Positions 55,371 to 64,000 of a stretch of 64,000 nt of DNA are shown here, one piece after another (the stretch's first letter is position 1; each line of letters begins with the position of its first letter). The stretch is from contig NZ_JAELTP010000001.1 in NCBI RefSeq assembly GCF_016428915.1, forward strand, positions 1-64,000, read 5' to 3'. The position numbers were made by a program, and so were the translations under genes. The notes under the pieces were generated by a model that saw nothing but the letters and a program-made list of their open reading frames with translations, was not told the DNA's origin and did not search any database. This DNA comes from Pandoraea sp. ASV26. Lineage in GTDB: Bacteria > Pseudomonadota > Gammaproteobacteria > Burkholderiales > Burkholderiaceae.

Positions 55371-55895
55371 TTACATGCTGTTCACAATCTTCTTCGTGAC
55401 TTCGCCAAGCCGGGCGATCACTGCGTTGTAGAGCGTGAGCGTGTTGTCGTAGCGGCTGACCAGACTTTTTAGCTGGATTTGATCTCTGGTACTTGACGCG
55501 CCATCCGTCAATGCCAGCGATCGAAGCCGCGATTCGAGGTTTTGCAGACTTGCGGCGTCGAACGGCTCAGCGGCGGCCTGCGGAGGCAGGATCTCGTGCT
55601 GAACGGCAAAGTCACGCAGCGCTTGCGGCAGCGACTCCCGCTTCGCCCCGGTGGCGGCGCGCTGCGCCATGGCACCGGCTAACGTCGCGAAATCGCTCGC
55701 GTCGCGAGCCACGTTCATGCGCGTGTGCGCCGCCCCGACCCAGGTGTCCGCCATCGACTGCAATTGGCGCAATCGCTCCTGGGCGACAGCCATCGTCGCG
55801 AGCAGCGGGTTCTGAGAAGCCGCGGCAATCGCGCCGATTTCCGACACGCCGTAAGTGTGAGTGCGCGACGACGCGCCTGAGATTCGATCGATCAT
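55371..55895 (-). CDS. T3SS-associated protein, possible second tip/filament-like secreted protein
   Basis: The 174-residue protein is Ala- and Gln-rich and helical, with a C-terminal helix STRDQIQLKSLVSRYDNTLTLYNAVIARLGEVTKK. This resembles the C-terminal helix of the adjacent 54645-55280 product (DQIKINKKLQEYNGASTLVNTIYSS) in spacing and hydrophobic pattern. This suggests a diverged paralog, perhaps co-assembling with it. No membrane segment or signal peptide. The start at 55895 follows GAGG by about 8 bases. Confidence 0.5.
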   Translation of the reverse strand: MIDRISGASSRTHTYGVSEIGAIAAASQNPLLATMAVAQERLRQLQSMADTWVGAAHTRMNVARDASDFATLAGAMAQRAATGAKRESLPQALRDFAVQHEILPPQAAAEPFDAASLQNLESRLRSLALTDGASSTRDQIQLKSLVSRYDNTLTLYNAVIARLGEVTKKIVNSM

Positions 55896-55909
55896 GGGCA
55901 AACCTCGTC

Positions 55910-56350
55910 TCAGGCGCACGCGCGACGCAAGGTCGGCGCACGTTTCGCGGGAGCGGTGGGGGTGGAGGGGCTGGCGTGGGAGATGTCCACGAGCGGCACG
56001 GGTGCGTCGGCGCGCATCTGCTCGATGGTGTGCTTGAGCGCGGCGGTCATGCGGCGGATGTCGCGCTCGTCGCGCTGAAAGGCTTCGCTCTCTACGAGGG
56101 CTTCGAGACGCTTGAGCTTTTCACGGGCGTCAGGCGTGCCCGAGGCTTCGAGACGCGCGACTTCGTCGAGCACCGCCTGGTATTCCTGCATCTGGCGGTG
56201 CAACTTGCGCCCCGCCAACTGCATTTCGGCACACGCTCGTTCGTACTGAACGAGAAGCTCGTCCGCCGCGCATTGCTCCGGATCGACAGATGCCGCAGAT
56301 GCTACAGATGCGGCGGACGTGGGCGTGGGGTGTTGCAACGGGTCAGACAT
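55910..56350 (-). CDS. coiled-coil protein, first gene of the translocon operon
   Basis: The 146-residue protein has a central coiled coil (about 30-110: ERACAEMQLAGRKLHRQMQEYQAVLDEVARLEASG, then EKLKRLEALVESEAFQRDERDIRRM) between disordered Ala/Ser and Pro/Thr ends. It ends 14 bp before the next T3SS gene. It could be a chaperone for the tip/filament proteins or a needle-associated factor; no family was recognised. The 158-bp gap upstream (56351-56508) should contain the operon promoter. Confidence 0.55.
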   Translation of the reverse strand: MSDPLQHPTPTSAASVASAASVDPEQCAADELLVQYERACAEMQLAGRKLHRQMQEYQAVLDEVARLEASGTPDAREKLKRLEALVESEAFQRDERDIRRMTAALKHTIEQMRADAPVPLVDISHASPSTPTAPAKRAPTLRRACA

Positions 56351-56508
56351 AAGAGCGCCTCCGTATGTTGCGGTCAGTCAATCAAGACATGACGCATCGT
56401 ACGAAGACGCGCGGGTGCCGCCTTTGCAAAGGCGGCATTCCCTTCCGGTATCACACCACGCTTGCGCCAATTCCCATCGGCGCGGGGTGTCTACCCGCAG
56501 CGGATCGC

Positions 56509-59500
56509 TCAGGCCACGCCGAAACCTCCGCCACCCGGCGTTTCGACGACGAAGATATCGCCCGGCTGCATCTGCGTACTTCCGATGTGCGCCAGTGCCT
56601 CACGCGTGCCGTCTACGCGTTCGACATAGTTCGCCCCCAGCGCCCCGGCCCCACCGCCCTGCGCACCGAACGGCGCGTGAATGCGGTTGTTGGAGAGAAT
56701 CGACGCCGTCATCGGCGTGAGGAAACGAATGCGGCGCACGGCACCGTTGCCACCATGCCAACGCCCCGCACCGCCCGATCCGGCCCGAATCCGATGACTT
56801 TCCAGCCGTACCGGATAGCGCCACTCCAGCACTTCCGGGTCGGTCAGACGCGAGTTCGTCATATGCGTCTGCACGGCGTCGGCGCCGTGGAAACCGTCGC
56901 CTGCGCCGCTGCCGCCCGCAATGGTCTCGTAGTACTGATACGTCTCGTTGCCGAACGTGAAGTTGTTCATCGTGCCCTGACTCGACGCCACGCGTCCGAG
57001 CGCACCGTAAAGCGCATTGGTAATGGCAGACGATGTCTCCACATTGCCCGACACCACCGCTGCCGGGAACACGGGGTTGAGCATCGACCCCTGCGGCACG
57101 ATCACCGTCAGCGGTTTCAGGCAACCCGCATTGAGCGGGATGTCGTCGTCGACCAGCGTGCGGAAGACGTACAGCACGGCAGCCATGCACACCGCGCGCG
57201 GTGCGTTGAAGTTGTTGGGCAACTGTGCGGACGTTCCCGTGAAGTCGATGGTCGCGCCGTGTGTTGCGGGGTCCACGCGAATCGCGACCTCGATCACCGC
57301 GCCGTTATCCAGCGCATAGCGATAGTGACCATCGGACAGCGCGCCGATCACACGCCGCACGGCGGCTTCGGCGTTGTCTTGCACGTGCCGCATGTAGGCG
57401 AGCACGACGTCGCGCCCGAAGTCGCTCACCATGCGGCGCAGTTCCTCCACGCCCTTCTGATTCGCCGCCACCTGCGCGCGCAGATCGGCCATGTTCTGGT
57501 CGATGTTGCGCGCCGGATAGCGAGCCCCGGCCAGCAGCGCGCGCGTCTCGCGCTCACGCAGTTCGCCCGCCGCGACCAGTTGCCAGTTGTCGATCAGCAC
57601 GCCCTCCTCTTCGACGTGCGTCGAGTCGGGCGGCATCGATCCCGGCGTGATGCCACCGATATCTGCGTGATGGCCGCGCGAGCCTACGTAGAAGAGCGGC
57701 TCAGCCGCATCATCCGCATTGCCACCCTCCCCCGTCACGAACACCGGCGTAATGACCGTGACGTCCGGCAAGTGCGTGCCGCCGTGATACGGATCGTTGA
57801 GCATGAAGACGTCGCCCTCGCGCATCGCGCCGCGATTGCGTTCGATCACCGTCTTGATGCTCTCGCCCATCGAGCCCAGATGCACCGGCATGTGCGGCGC
57901 GTTGGCGATGAGGTTGCCCTCGCGGTCGAACAACGCACAGGAGAAGTCCAGACGCTCCTTGATGTTCACCGAGTACGCCGTGTTCTGCAAACGCAGCCCC
58001 ATCTGCTCGGCAATCGACATGAACAGATTGTTGAAGATTTCGAGCCGCACCGGATCGGCCTGCGTGCCGCGTTCGCCCGCATCGCGTTGCCCCTCATGCT
58101 GTGCCTCATGTTGTGCCTCACGTTGCGTTCGTCTCGGCACCACGCGCGTGAGCACGAGATTGCCCTGTGCACTCATCTGCGCCTGCCAGCCCGGCTCGAC
58201 CACGGTCGTGCCGCTCTTCTCCGCGACGATGGCGGGCCCGTCGATGGTGTCGCCGGCGAGCAGCGTGTCGCGTGCGAACAGCGCCGCCTCGTGCCACGCG
58301 CCGCCCGCGTAGAGCTTCACATGATCGACGGCCTGCGGCGCACCGGACGTGCGGCTCGCCAGCGGCGCGATGTCGACCGGGGCGTCCGAGTGACCGATGG
58401 CTTCGACCGATGCCACTTCGACGATCAACGCCGCGCCGTCCATCAGGAACGAGTAGCGCTGACGATAAGCCGCCTCAAAAGCAGCGCGCATTTGGGCGAC
58501 GTCACCGAACGGCACGGCAAGCGCCGAATCGGTCCCGGCGTAGCGCACGTGCACGCGACGCACCGTCTCGATGCGCGACGCCGGCACGCCTTGCGACAGC
58601 AACGCGTTCACCGCCTCATCGGCCAACGCACCGAGGGCGTCGTCCAGCGCGCTCAGTCCGTCCTCGGACAGCGGCGCTTCGATCATGCGCTCGCGCATCG
58701 CCGTCTGATCCGCGAGACCCATGCCGTACGCCGACAGCACCCCGGCCAGCGGATGCGCGAAGACCTTCGTCATGCCGAGCGCGTCGGCCACGCCACACGC
58801 GTGTTGACCGCCCGCGCCGCCGAATGTCGTCAGTACATAACGGCTCACATCGTGGCCGCGCTGCACCGAGATCTTCTTGATGGCGTTAGCCATGCTGCCG
58901 ATCGCAATTTCCAGGAAGCCTTCGGCGAGCGCTTCCGGCGTCTGATGTCGTCCCGTTGCAGCTTCGATCTCCTTGGCCAGTGCCGTGAACTTCGCGACCA
59001 CGACATCGCGATCCAGCGGTTCGTTGGCGTGCGGGCCGAACACCTTCGGGAAGTGCGCGGGCTGAATCTTGCCGAGCATGACGTTGCAGTCGGTGACCGT
59101 GAGCGGACCACCGCGACGATACGCCGCCGGCCCCGGGTTCGCGCCGGCCGAATCCGGCCCCACGCGCAGACGCGTGCCGTCGAACGACAGCACCGATCCG
59201 CCGCCCGCCGCCACCGTGTGAATGCTCATCATCGGTGCGCGCATGCGCACGCCGGCCACCTGTGTCTCGAACACGCGCTCGAACTCACCGTGGTAGTGCG
59301 ACACATCGGTCGACGTGCCGCCCATGTCGAAGCCGATCACGCGATCGAAACCCGCCGCACTCGACGCGCGCACCATCCCGACGATGCCCCCGGCCGGGCC
59401 GGACAGAATGGCGTCCTTGCCCTGGAAGTTGTCGGCACGCGTGAGCCCACCGCTGCTCTGCATGAATTGCAGATTGACACCCGGCATCTCCTGCGCGACC

Positions 59501-60225
59501 TGCTCGACATAGCGACGCAGAATCGGCGACAGATAGGCGTCGACAACGGTGGTGTCGCCGCGCGAGACGAGCTTCATGAGCGGCGAGACTTCGTGCGAGA
59601 CGGAGATCTGCGTGAAGCCCAGCGTCCGCGCCATGCTCGCCAGCGCCTTTTCGTGCGCCTGATAGCGATAGCCGTGCATCAGCACGATGGCGAGCGCACG
59701 GATGCCCTTTGCGTAGACAGCTTCCAGCGCGCTGCGCGCCGCGTCGAGATCCAGTTCACGCACCACTTCACCGTGCGCACCGACACGCTCGTCGACTTCC
59801 ACGACTTCCGCATACAGCGCTTCGGGCAACACGATGTCGAGATCGAACAAACGCGGGCGATTCTGATACGCGATGCGCAATGCGTCGCGAAAGCCTTGTG
59901 TCGTCACCAGCGCGAGCGGCTCGCCCTTGCGTTCGAGCAACGCGTTGGTCGCCACGGTCGTGCCCATCTTCACCATGTCGACCTGCGCCGGCGTAATCGG
60001 CTCGCCCGGCGCCAGATCCAGCAGATGGCGGATGCCTGCGACGGCAGCGTCGCGATACTGCTCGGGATTTTCGGAGAGCAGCTTGTGGGTGACGAGCGTG
60101 CCGTCCGGGCGGCGCGCCACGATGTCGGTGAAGGTACCGCCGCGGTCAATCCAGAACTGCCAGCGCGAAGGCGTGTGATGCGCAGGCGCGCGGTTTTGGT
60201 CGGCAGGCGTGAGAGCGTTCGTCAT
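56509..60225 (-). CDS. 5-oxoprolinase/hydantoinase A-B fusion (ATP-hydrolysing)
   Basis: At 1238 residues it fuses HyuA ([58 protein letters not shown]) to HyuB ([45 protein letters not shown]). This is the architecture of eukaryotic and bacterial 5-oxo-L-prolinase (OPLAH), which opens pyroglutamate to glutamate at the cost of ATP. Between the halves lies a His/Gln/Glu/Arg-rich linker encoded by imperfect 12-bp tandem repeats (about 58085-58130). Downstream neighbours on the same strand are the T3SS genes; upstream is an MFS transporter. The DUF1445 protein at 61991 makes a D-glutamate/5-oxoproline route plausible. Confidence 0.92.
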   Translation of the reverse strand: MTNALTPADQNRAPAHHTPSRWQFWIDRGGTFTDIVARRPDGTLVTHKLLSENPEQYRDAAVAGIRHLLDLAPGEPITPAQVDMVKMGTTVATNALLERKGEPLALVTTQGFRDALRIAYQNRPRLFDLDIVLPEALYAEVVEVDERVGAHGEVVRELDLDAARSALEAVYAKGIRALAIVLMHGYRYQAHEKALASMARTLGFTQISVSHEVSPLMKLVSRGDTTVVDAYLSPILRRYVEQVAQEMPGVNLQFMQSSGGLTRADNFQGKDAILSGPAGGIVGMVRASSAAGFDRVIGFDMGGTSTDVSHYHGEFERVFETQVAGVRMRAPMMSIHTVAAGGGSVLSFDGTRLRVGPDSAGANPGPAAYRRGGPLTVTDCNVMLGKIQPAHFPKVFGPHANEPLDRDVVVAKFTALAKEIEAATGRHQTPEALAEGFLEIAIGSMANAIKKISVQRGHDVSRYVLTTFGGAGGQHACGVADALGMTKVFAHPLAGVLSAYGMGLADQTAMRERMIEAPLSEDGLSALDDALGALADEAVNALLSQGVPASRIETVRRVHVRYAGTDSALAVPFGDVAQMRAAFEAAYRQRYSFLMDGAALIVEVASVEAIGHSDAPVDIAPLASRTSGAPQAVDHVKLYAGGAWHEAALFARDTLLAGDTIDGPAIVAEKSGTTVVEPGWQAQMSAQGNLVLTRVVPRRTQREAQHEAQHEGQRDAGERGTQADPVRLEIFNNLFMSIAEQMGLRLQNTAYSVNIKERLDFSCALFDREGNLIANAPHMPVHLGSMGESIKTVIERNRGAMREGDVFMLNDPYHGGTHLPDVTVITPVFVTGEGGNADDAAEPLFYVGSRGHHADIGGITPGSMPPDSTHVEEEGVLIDNWQLVAAGELRERETRALLAGARYPARNIDQNMADLRAQVAANQKGVEELRRMVSDFGRDVVLAYMRHVQDNAEAAVRRVIGALSDGHYRYALDNGAVIEVAIRVDPATHGATIDFTGTSAQLPNNFNAPRAVCMAAVLYVFRTLVDDDIPLNAGCLKPLTVIVPQGSMLNPVFPAAVVSGNVETSSAITNALYGALGRVASSQGTMNNFTFGNETYQYYETIAGGSGAGDGFHGADAVQTHMTNSRLTDPEVLEWRYPVRLESHRIRAGSGGAGRWHGGNGAVRRIRFLTPMTASILSNNRIHAPFGAQGGGAGALGANYVERVDGTREALAHIGSTQMQPGDIFVVETPGGGGFGVA
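58085..58130. repeat. imperfect 12-bp tandem repeats in the HyuA-HyuB linker
   Basis: Three consecutive units of the type GCCTCATGTTGT encode the repeated linker peptide [11 protein letters not shown] between the two enzyme halves. The copies differ by one or two bases. They are likely an expandable linker. Confidence 0.7.
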
Positions 60226-60453
60226 GGGGTCACTCGCAAAGCAATGGTCAAACGTGAATCGAAGGGGTGACGGTGCGGGGGCGCCGTCGTCATTCGTGTT
60301 GGCGCAGGGCGCACGTCTCCCGGCGCGGGCCGCCCGATCTCGTCAGACGGGGCCGCGCACTCGCTACTTGCGCAACGGGGAGCGTTAAGGAGACGTCATC
60401 GAGCGCGGCAGCGACGGCTGCCGCGGTGGTTCATCGGCAGACACCTCGCGGTG

Positions 60454-61776
60454 TCATTGCGTGCGCGGCTCGAGCGATTCGAGTTCACGGCCGCGCGTCT
60501 CGGGCAGCGTGAGTGCCGCGACGATCAGCACGCCGTAGGCGACCGCAGCGAAGATGCCGATCGTCGTACCCAGACCGTATTGCTTCGAGAGCATGCCGAT
60601 CAGGAACGGGAACAGCGCACCGACGGCACGGCCGACGTTGTAGCAAAAGCCCTGGCCGGAGCCGCGCACTCGCGTCGGGAACAGTTCGGTCAGGAACGCC
60701 CCCATGCCGCTGAAAATGCCCGACGCGAAGAAGCCGAGGGGGAAGCCGAGCCAGAACATCGCGCTGTCGGTGAGCGGCAGCGACGTGTACGAGAACGCGA
60801 TCACCATCGACCCCACGGCGAACAGGATGAAGTTCGGTTTGCGGCCCAGGCGGTCGGTCAGATACGAGCTGGCCAGATAGCCGACCCACGACCCGAAGAT
60901 AATCATCGCGAGATAGCCGCCGGTGCCCATCACCGTGAGATGGCGCTCCGTCTTCAGGAACGTGGGCAGCCACGTCGTGATGGCGTAGTAGCCCCCTTGT
61001 GCACCGGTGGTCAGCAACGCAGCGCGAATCGTCGTCGAGAGCAGGGCCGGGCTGAAAATGGCGGCCAGCCCCGGGGCGTCTTCCGGCGACTGCTTGGCCT
61101 TCTCCTTCTGGTACACCTCGGGCTCCTGCACATAGCGACGGATGAAGAGCACGAGCAGCGCCGGCAACAGGCCGATCAGGAACAGCGCGCGCCACGCGAC
61201 TTCGGCGGGCAGCAGTGAGAACAGCGCCGAGTAGAGAATCGCCGTCAGGCCCCAGCCGATGGCCCAGCCCGATTGCACGAGGCCGACCGCTTTGCCGCGA
61301 TCGCGAGCGCGGATGACTTCGCCGATGAGCACGGCGCCTGCCGTCCACTCGCCGCCGAAGCCGAAGCCCATGAGCGCACGTGCGGCGAGCAGTTGGTGGT
61401 AGTTCTGCGCGAGGCCGCAAAGCCCGGTGAAGACGGCGAACCAAAGTACGGTGAGTTGCAGCGTGCGCACGCGGCCGATGCGATCCGAGAGGATGCCGGC
61501 GACCCAGCCGCCGAGCGCCGAGGCGAGCAGCGTGAGCGTGCCGATGAAGCCGGCGTCCGCAAGGCTGATGCCCCACGTGGCGACCAGCGTCGGGATGACG
61601 AAGCTCAGCATCTGCGTGTCCATGCCGTCGAGCATGTAGCCGACCTTGCAGCTCCAGAACGCGCGTTTTTCGCGCGGTGTAGCGTCGCCGTACCAGCCGA
61701 ACAGACTGCCGCCCGCCTCGGGAACGGCAGAGGGTGTCGGCGCGGCGGGGGGCGCGAGAGGGGTTTTGCTTTCCAT
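60454..61776 (-). CDS. MFS transporter, aromatic acid/organic acid symporter (AAHS) type
   Basis: The 440-residue permease has the AAHS helix-1 motif (FWSCKVGYMLDGMDTQMLSFVIPTL), the loop motif SDRIGRVRTL, and GFGFGGEWTAGAVLIGEVIRARDRGKAVGLVQSGWAIGWG. It lies between the 5-oxoprolinase gene (228 bp apart) and the DUF1445 gene on the same strand. Uptake of 5-oxoproline, D-glutamate or a related acid is the contextual guess. Direct evidence of substrate is absent. Confidence 0.9.
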   Translation of the reverse strand: MESKTPLAPPAAPTPSAVPEAGGSLFGWYGDATPREKRAFWSCKVGYMLDGMDTQMLSFVIPTLVATWGISLADAGFIGTLTLLASALGGWVAGILSDRIGRVRTLQLTVLWFAVFTGLCGLAQNYHQLLAARALMGFGFGGEWTAGAVLIGEVIRARDRGKAVGLVQSGWAIGWGLTAILYSALFSLLPAEVAWRALFLIGLLPALLVLFIRRYVQEPEVYQKEKAKQSPEDAPGLAAIFSPALLSTTIRAALLTTGAQGGYYAITTWLPTFLKTERHLTVMGTGGYLAMIIFGSWVGYLASSYLTDRLGRKPNFILFAVGSMVIAFSYTSLPLTDSAMFWLGFPLGFFASGIFSGMGAFLTELFPTRVRGSGQGFCYNVGRAVGALFPFLIGMLSKQYGLGTTIGIFAAVAYGVLIVAALTLPETRGRELESLEPRTQ

Positions 61777-61990
61777 GAGAAAAAGACTCCGGTGATGTCC
61801 TGTCTTGCCGTGTGATGCCCTCGGGCCGCGCTCTCCGATGGGCGTATGCGGTCACCGGCAGGCAATAGTTCCCCTGCCGCCTCCCGTCATGGCGCGGTGC
61901 TTTTGTGTTACTCGATACCTGGTGGCGCCTCGGTGACGCCTCAGTGTTGCGTGTCGTGCCGTAAGGCGGATAGGCCGATGGGTCGTGCGT

Positions 61991-62812
61991 TCAGAACACC
62001 GCGAGCGACGCGTTCGGGATATCCGTCATCAGCATGTAGCCCGGACGGTGCGCAATCGCGAGCGGCAGCTTCGCGCCCATGAGCGCCGTCTGCGGGGTCA
62101 CGCCGCACGCCCAGTACACGGGCAGCTCGCCGTCGTGAATGGTGACGGCGTCGCCGAACTCCGGCTTGCTCAAATCGTCAATGCCCAGCGCCGACGGGTC
62201 GCCGATATGGATCGGTGCGCCATGCACGCCGGGGAAGCGGCTCGTGATCTGCACCGCGCGAATGGCGTCGGCGCCCTTCATCGGACGCATCGACACCACC
62301 AGCTGGCCGCCAAACTTTCCGGCGCGTTGATTCTCGATCTTGGTGCGGTACATCGGCACGTTGCGGCCCTCATCCACGTGGCGTAACGGAATGCCCGCCT
62401 TGGCCAGCATGTCTTCGAACGAGAACGAGCAACCGATGGCGAAGACCACGAAATCGCTTTGCCAGTACTCGGCCAGGTTATCGACCTGCTCGGCGAGCTT
62501 GCCGTCGCGGTAGACGTTGTAGCCCGGCACGTCGGTGCGGATATCGACTTCACGGCCCAGCGCAGGCACGTGCCACTGCCCCGGCTCGCCCACGCCCAGC
62601 AGCGGGCACGCCTTCGGATTGCTCTGGCAGAAGCGCAGGAAATCGTGCGCATGGGCCAACGGCAGAATAGCCAGATTGGCCTGCGCAAAGTCGCCGCAGT
62701 AGCCGGCGGTCGGCCCCCGGAACTGCCCGCTGCGAACGGCCTGACGGAATTCAAAAGGCGTGATCGTGTCGCGTTGCGAAGTGAAATCGGTCGGCATGGC
62801 TCGGTGGTTCAT
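61991..62812 (-). CDS. DUF1445 protein, D-glutamate cyclase/putative hydro-lyase (YcsI-like)
   Basis: The 273-residue protein has the DUF1445 core: [86 protein letters not shown] and [15 protein letters not shown] eukaryotic protein with this domain is reported to cyclise D-glutamate to 5-oxo-D-proline; bacterial members are commonly annotated putative hydro-lyase. The start at 62812 follows AGGA by seven bases; 62797 is also possible. Together with the 5-oxoprolinase gene it suggests a D-glutamate/5-oxoproline path. It is divergent from the LysR gene. Confidence 0.85.
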   Translation of the reverse strand: MNHRAMPTDFTSQRDTITPFEFRQAVRSGQFRGPTAGYCGDFAQANLAILPLAHAHDFLRFCQSNPKACPLLGVGEPGQWHVPALGREVDIRTDVPGYNVYRDGKLAEQVDNLAEYWQSDFVVFAIGCSFSFEDMLAKAGIPLRHVDEGRNVPMYRTKIENQRAGKFGGQLVVSMRPMKGADAIRAVQITSRFPGVHGAPIHIGDPSALGIDDLSKPEFGDAVTIHDGELPVYWACGVTPQTALMGAKLPLAIAHRPGYMLMTDIPNASLAVF

Positions 62813-63052
62813 GGCAAATCCTGCGTGGCGGGAAGATGCTTTGGCGGCATCGATGGATGAAGCATAGAAAGAAAAAAAAGTTGTCGCTAACGAGTTTTTC
62901 TGCAAGTCGCCGTATAGAATTTCTTAACAACCTCGCGGGTTTTCCCGGGGTTTGTTGCATTTCTTTTCATCGCACTGTTGTGCTTTTTGGGCACGCTCCC
63001 GTCTTGCGCTTCCGTCATGCGCTTCGGTCGTGCGCTAATCACGCCGAACCAT
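62813..63052. promoter_or_regulatory. divergent control region between DUF1445 and LysR genes
   Basis: The 240 bp are markedly AT-richer than the genes around them, with TTCTTAACAACC and AAAAAAAAGTTG stretches. This is the expected location of the LysR operator and both promoters. I could not single out a clear T-N11-A site by eye. Confidence 0.45.
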
Positions 63053-63985
63053 ATGAACACGCGATTTCTCGAAACCTTCGTCACGCTGGCCAAGCTGCGC
63101 AACTTTCGTGCGACGGCCGCAGCGCTGCACGCCACCCCGGCGGCGATTTCGCAACGCCTCAAGACGCTGGAAGAGGAGTTGAAGACCGAGCTCGTCGACC
63201 GCGACAGCCGCGAGTTCAGGCTCACCCCGAACGGTGAATACCTGCTGGGTTATGCGAAGGCGGTGGTGGAGGCGGCGCGGCGTCTGCAAGCGGCGGCGTC
63301 CGGCGAGAGCACCCTGCGCGGACGCCTGCGCCTCGGCGTGATCGAGACGGTCGTGCATAGCTGGCTGCCGCACTATCTGCGACGACTCGCGGCCGACTAT
63401 CCGACGCTGGAAGTCGAGCTGACGGTCGACGTCTCGGTGCAATTGCAGCGTCGCCTGATCGCCGACGAACTCGATCTCATCATCCGTGTGGAGGGCAGCG
63501 ACGACAGCAGCGTGGTGTGCGATGCGCTCGCCAATTACCCGGTGCACTGGATCGCGCGCACGGGCATGTTTCCGAATACACGCAGCGGGCTGGCGAAGCA
63601 GGTGCTGCAACACCCGATCCTCACTTACGGACGCGGCACCGCGCCGCATCGTGCGCTCGAGGACATCGTGGCGAAGCTGGCGGGTGTGCACGGCGTGCCG
63701 CTCTCGGAGACACGCATCACGGGCTCCCCGTCGATCGCCGTGATCGTGCAGTTGGTCAGAGACGGTTTCGGTGTCGCGGCGATCCCGCGTCTGTTCGTCG
63801 ACGATCTGATTGCGAGCGGGGAGGTCGCGGAGTTGCCCTTGCAACCGGCACCGCCGTCCATCGTCGTCTCGATGTCACGCCGCGCCGACGCGCCGCTCTT
63901 CGTTCACGGTGCCGCGACCGCCGCGCGCGCCGCCTGCACCGAGTACTGCCGCAAGAGCGACCGGCGGTTGGTGGAATTGTTGTAA
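63053..63985 (+). CDS. LysR-family regulator facing the DUF1445/5-oxoprolinase genes
   Basis: This 310-residue LysR has an HTH (RFLETFVTLAKLRNFRATAAALHATPAAISQRLKTLEEELKTELVDRDSREFRLT) and an effector domain (LRGRLRLGVIETVVHSWLPHYLRRLAADYPTLEVEL). The start at 63053 (MNTRFLETF) is the family norm; the open frame upstream is dominated by Cys, Leu and Pro and unlike LysR. Divergent location makes it the likely activator of the D-glutamate/5-oxoproline genes. The gene ends 15 bp before the window edge. Confidence 0.9.
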   Translation: MNTRFLETFVTLAKLRNFRATAAALHATPAAISQRLKTLEEELKTELVDRDSREFRLTPNGEYLLGYAKAVVEAARRLQAAASGESTLRGRLRLGVIETVVHSWLPHYLRRLAADYPTLEVELTVDVSVQLQRRLIADELDLIIRVEGSDDSSVVCDALANYPVHWIARTGMFPNTRSGLAKQVLQHPILTYGRGTAPHRALEDIVAKLAGVHGVPLSETRITGSPSIAVIVQLVRDGFGVAAIPRLFVDDLIASGEVAELPLQPAPPSIVVSMSRRADAPLFVHGAATAARAACTEYCRKSDRRLVELL

Positions 63986-64000
63986 CGCCCGCCGTTTCAG

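Noticed and set aside
56365-60270. 1301-codon plus-strand open frame opposite 5-oxoprolinase
   Set aside because: It is a shadow of a conserved fused enzyme; composition is dominated by Arg and His with no recognisable motif.

Overview
The window is about 64 kb of GC-rich (roughly two-thirds G+C), densely coded DNA. A complete paaABCDE set, a fecI-fecR-receptor unit, fused indolepyruvate oxidoreductase, a MaeB-type malic enzyme, an mprF-acvB pair and a type III secretion (T3SS) translocon point to a betaproteobacterium of the Burkholderiaceae. Pandoraea is my best guess at genus, but this is inference from gene content, not proof. The left edge is the promoter and boxA leader of an rRNA operon running leftward out of the window. 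Just upstream of it lies a candidate rod-shaped small RNA with its own terminator.

Layout. 0.5-3.1 kb: a phospholipase D lipoprotein, then the decayed remains of a second fecI/fecR/TonB-receptor locus carrying a piece of an IS3-type transposase. 3.2-10.4 kb: an Lrp-type regulator facing a six-gene run (periplasmic binding protein, deformylase-like metalloenzyme, class IV aminotransferase, Kbl-like acyl-CoA ligase, MHS-type transporter, ArgE-like deacylase) that looks like one uncharacterised amino-acid-derivative pathway. 10.5-14.7 kb: an intact iron-siderophore receptor with FecR and FecI. 14.8-16.7 kb: an M24 peptidase divergent from a GlxA-type AraC regulator. 16.8-24.1 kb: the phenylacetyl-CoA epoxidase operon, its TetR regulator PaaR and a perfect PaaR-like palindrome in the promoter. 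It is interrupted by a 1459-bp direct tandem duplication that doubles paaE and truncates one copy of a DUF1835-type gene.

24.3-44.4 kb holds mostly housekeeping and metabolic genes: GNAT, Lrp, indolepyruvate oxidoreductase, malic enzyme, MFS, pyrE, crcB, an XRE regulator facing a methyltransferase, a parvulin, a BASS transporter, RhlE helicase, LysR and an NCS2 permease. 44.6-49.1 kb is an mprF-acvB operon for making, flipping and hydrolysing aminoacyl-phosphatidylglycerol. 49.6-51.2 kb carries a serine beta-lactamase-family protein and a GIY-YIG protein. 51.4-56.4 kb is a seven-gene T3SS translocon operon (coiled-coil protein, two filament/tip-like proteins, SycD-type chaperone, SctE, SctB, LcrR-like protein) with no export apparatus in view. 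56.5-64.0 kb groups 5-oxoprolinase, an MFS transporter and a DUF1445 (D-glutamate cyclase/hydro-lyase) protein, with a LysR regulator facing them. It reads as a D-glutamate/5-oxoproline utilisation module.

No CRISPR array, tRNA, complete insertion sequence or prophage was recognised. Most long antisense open frames are GC-bias shadows and are left out.
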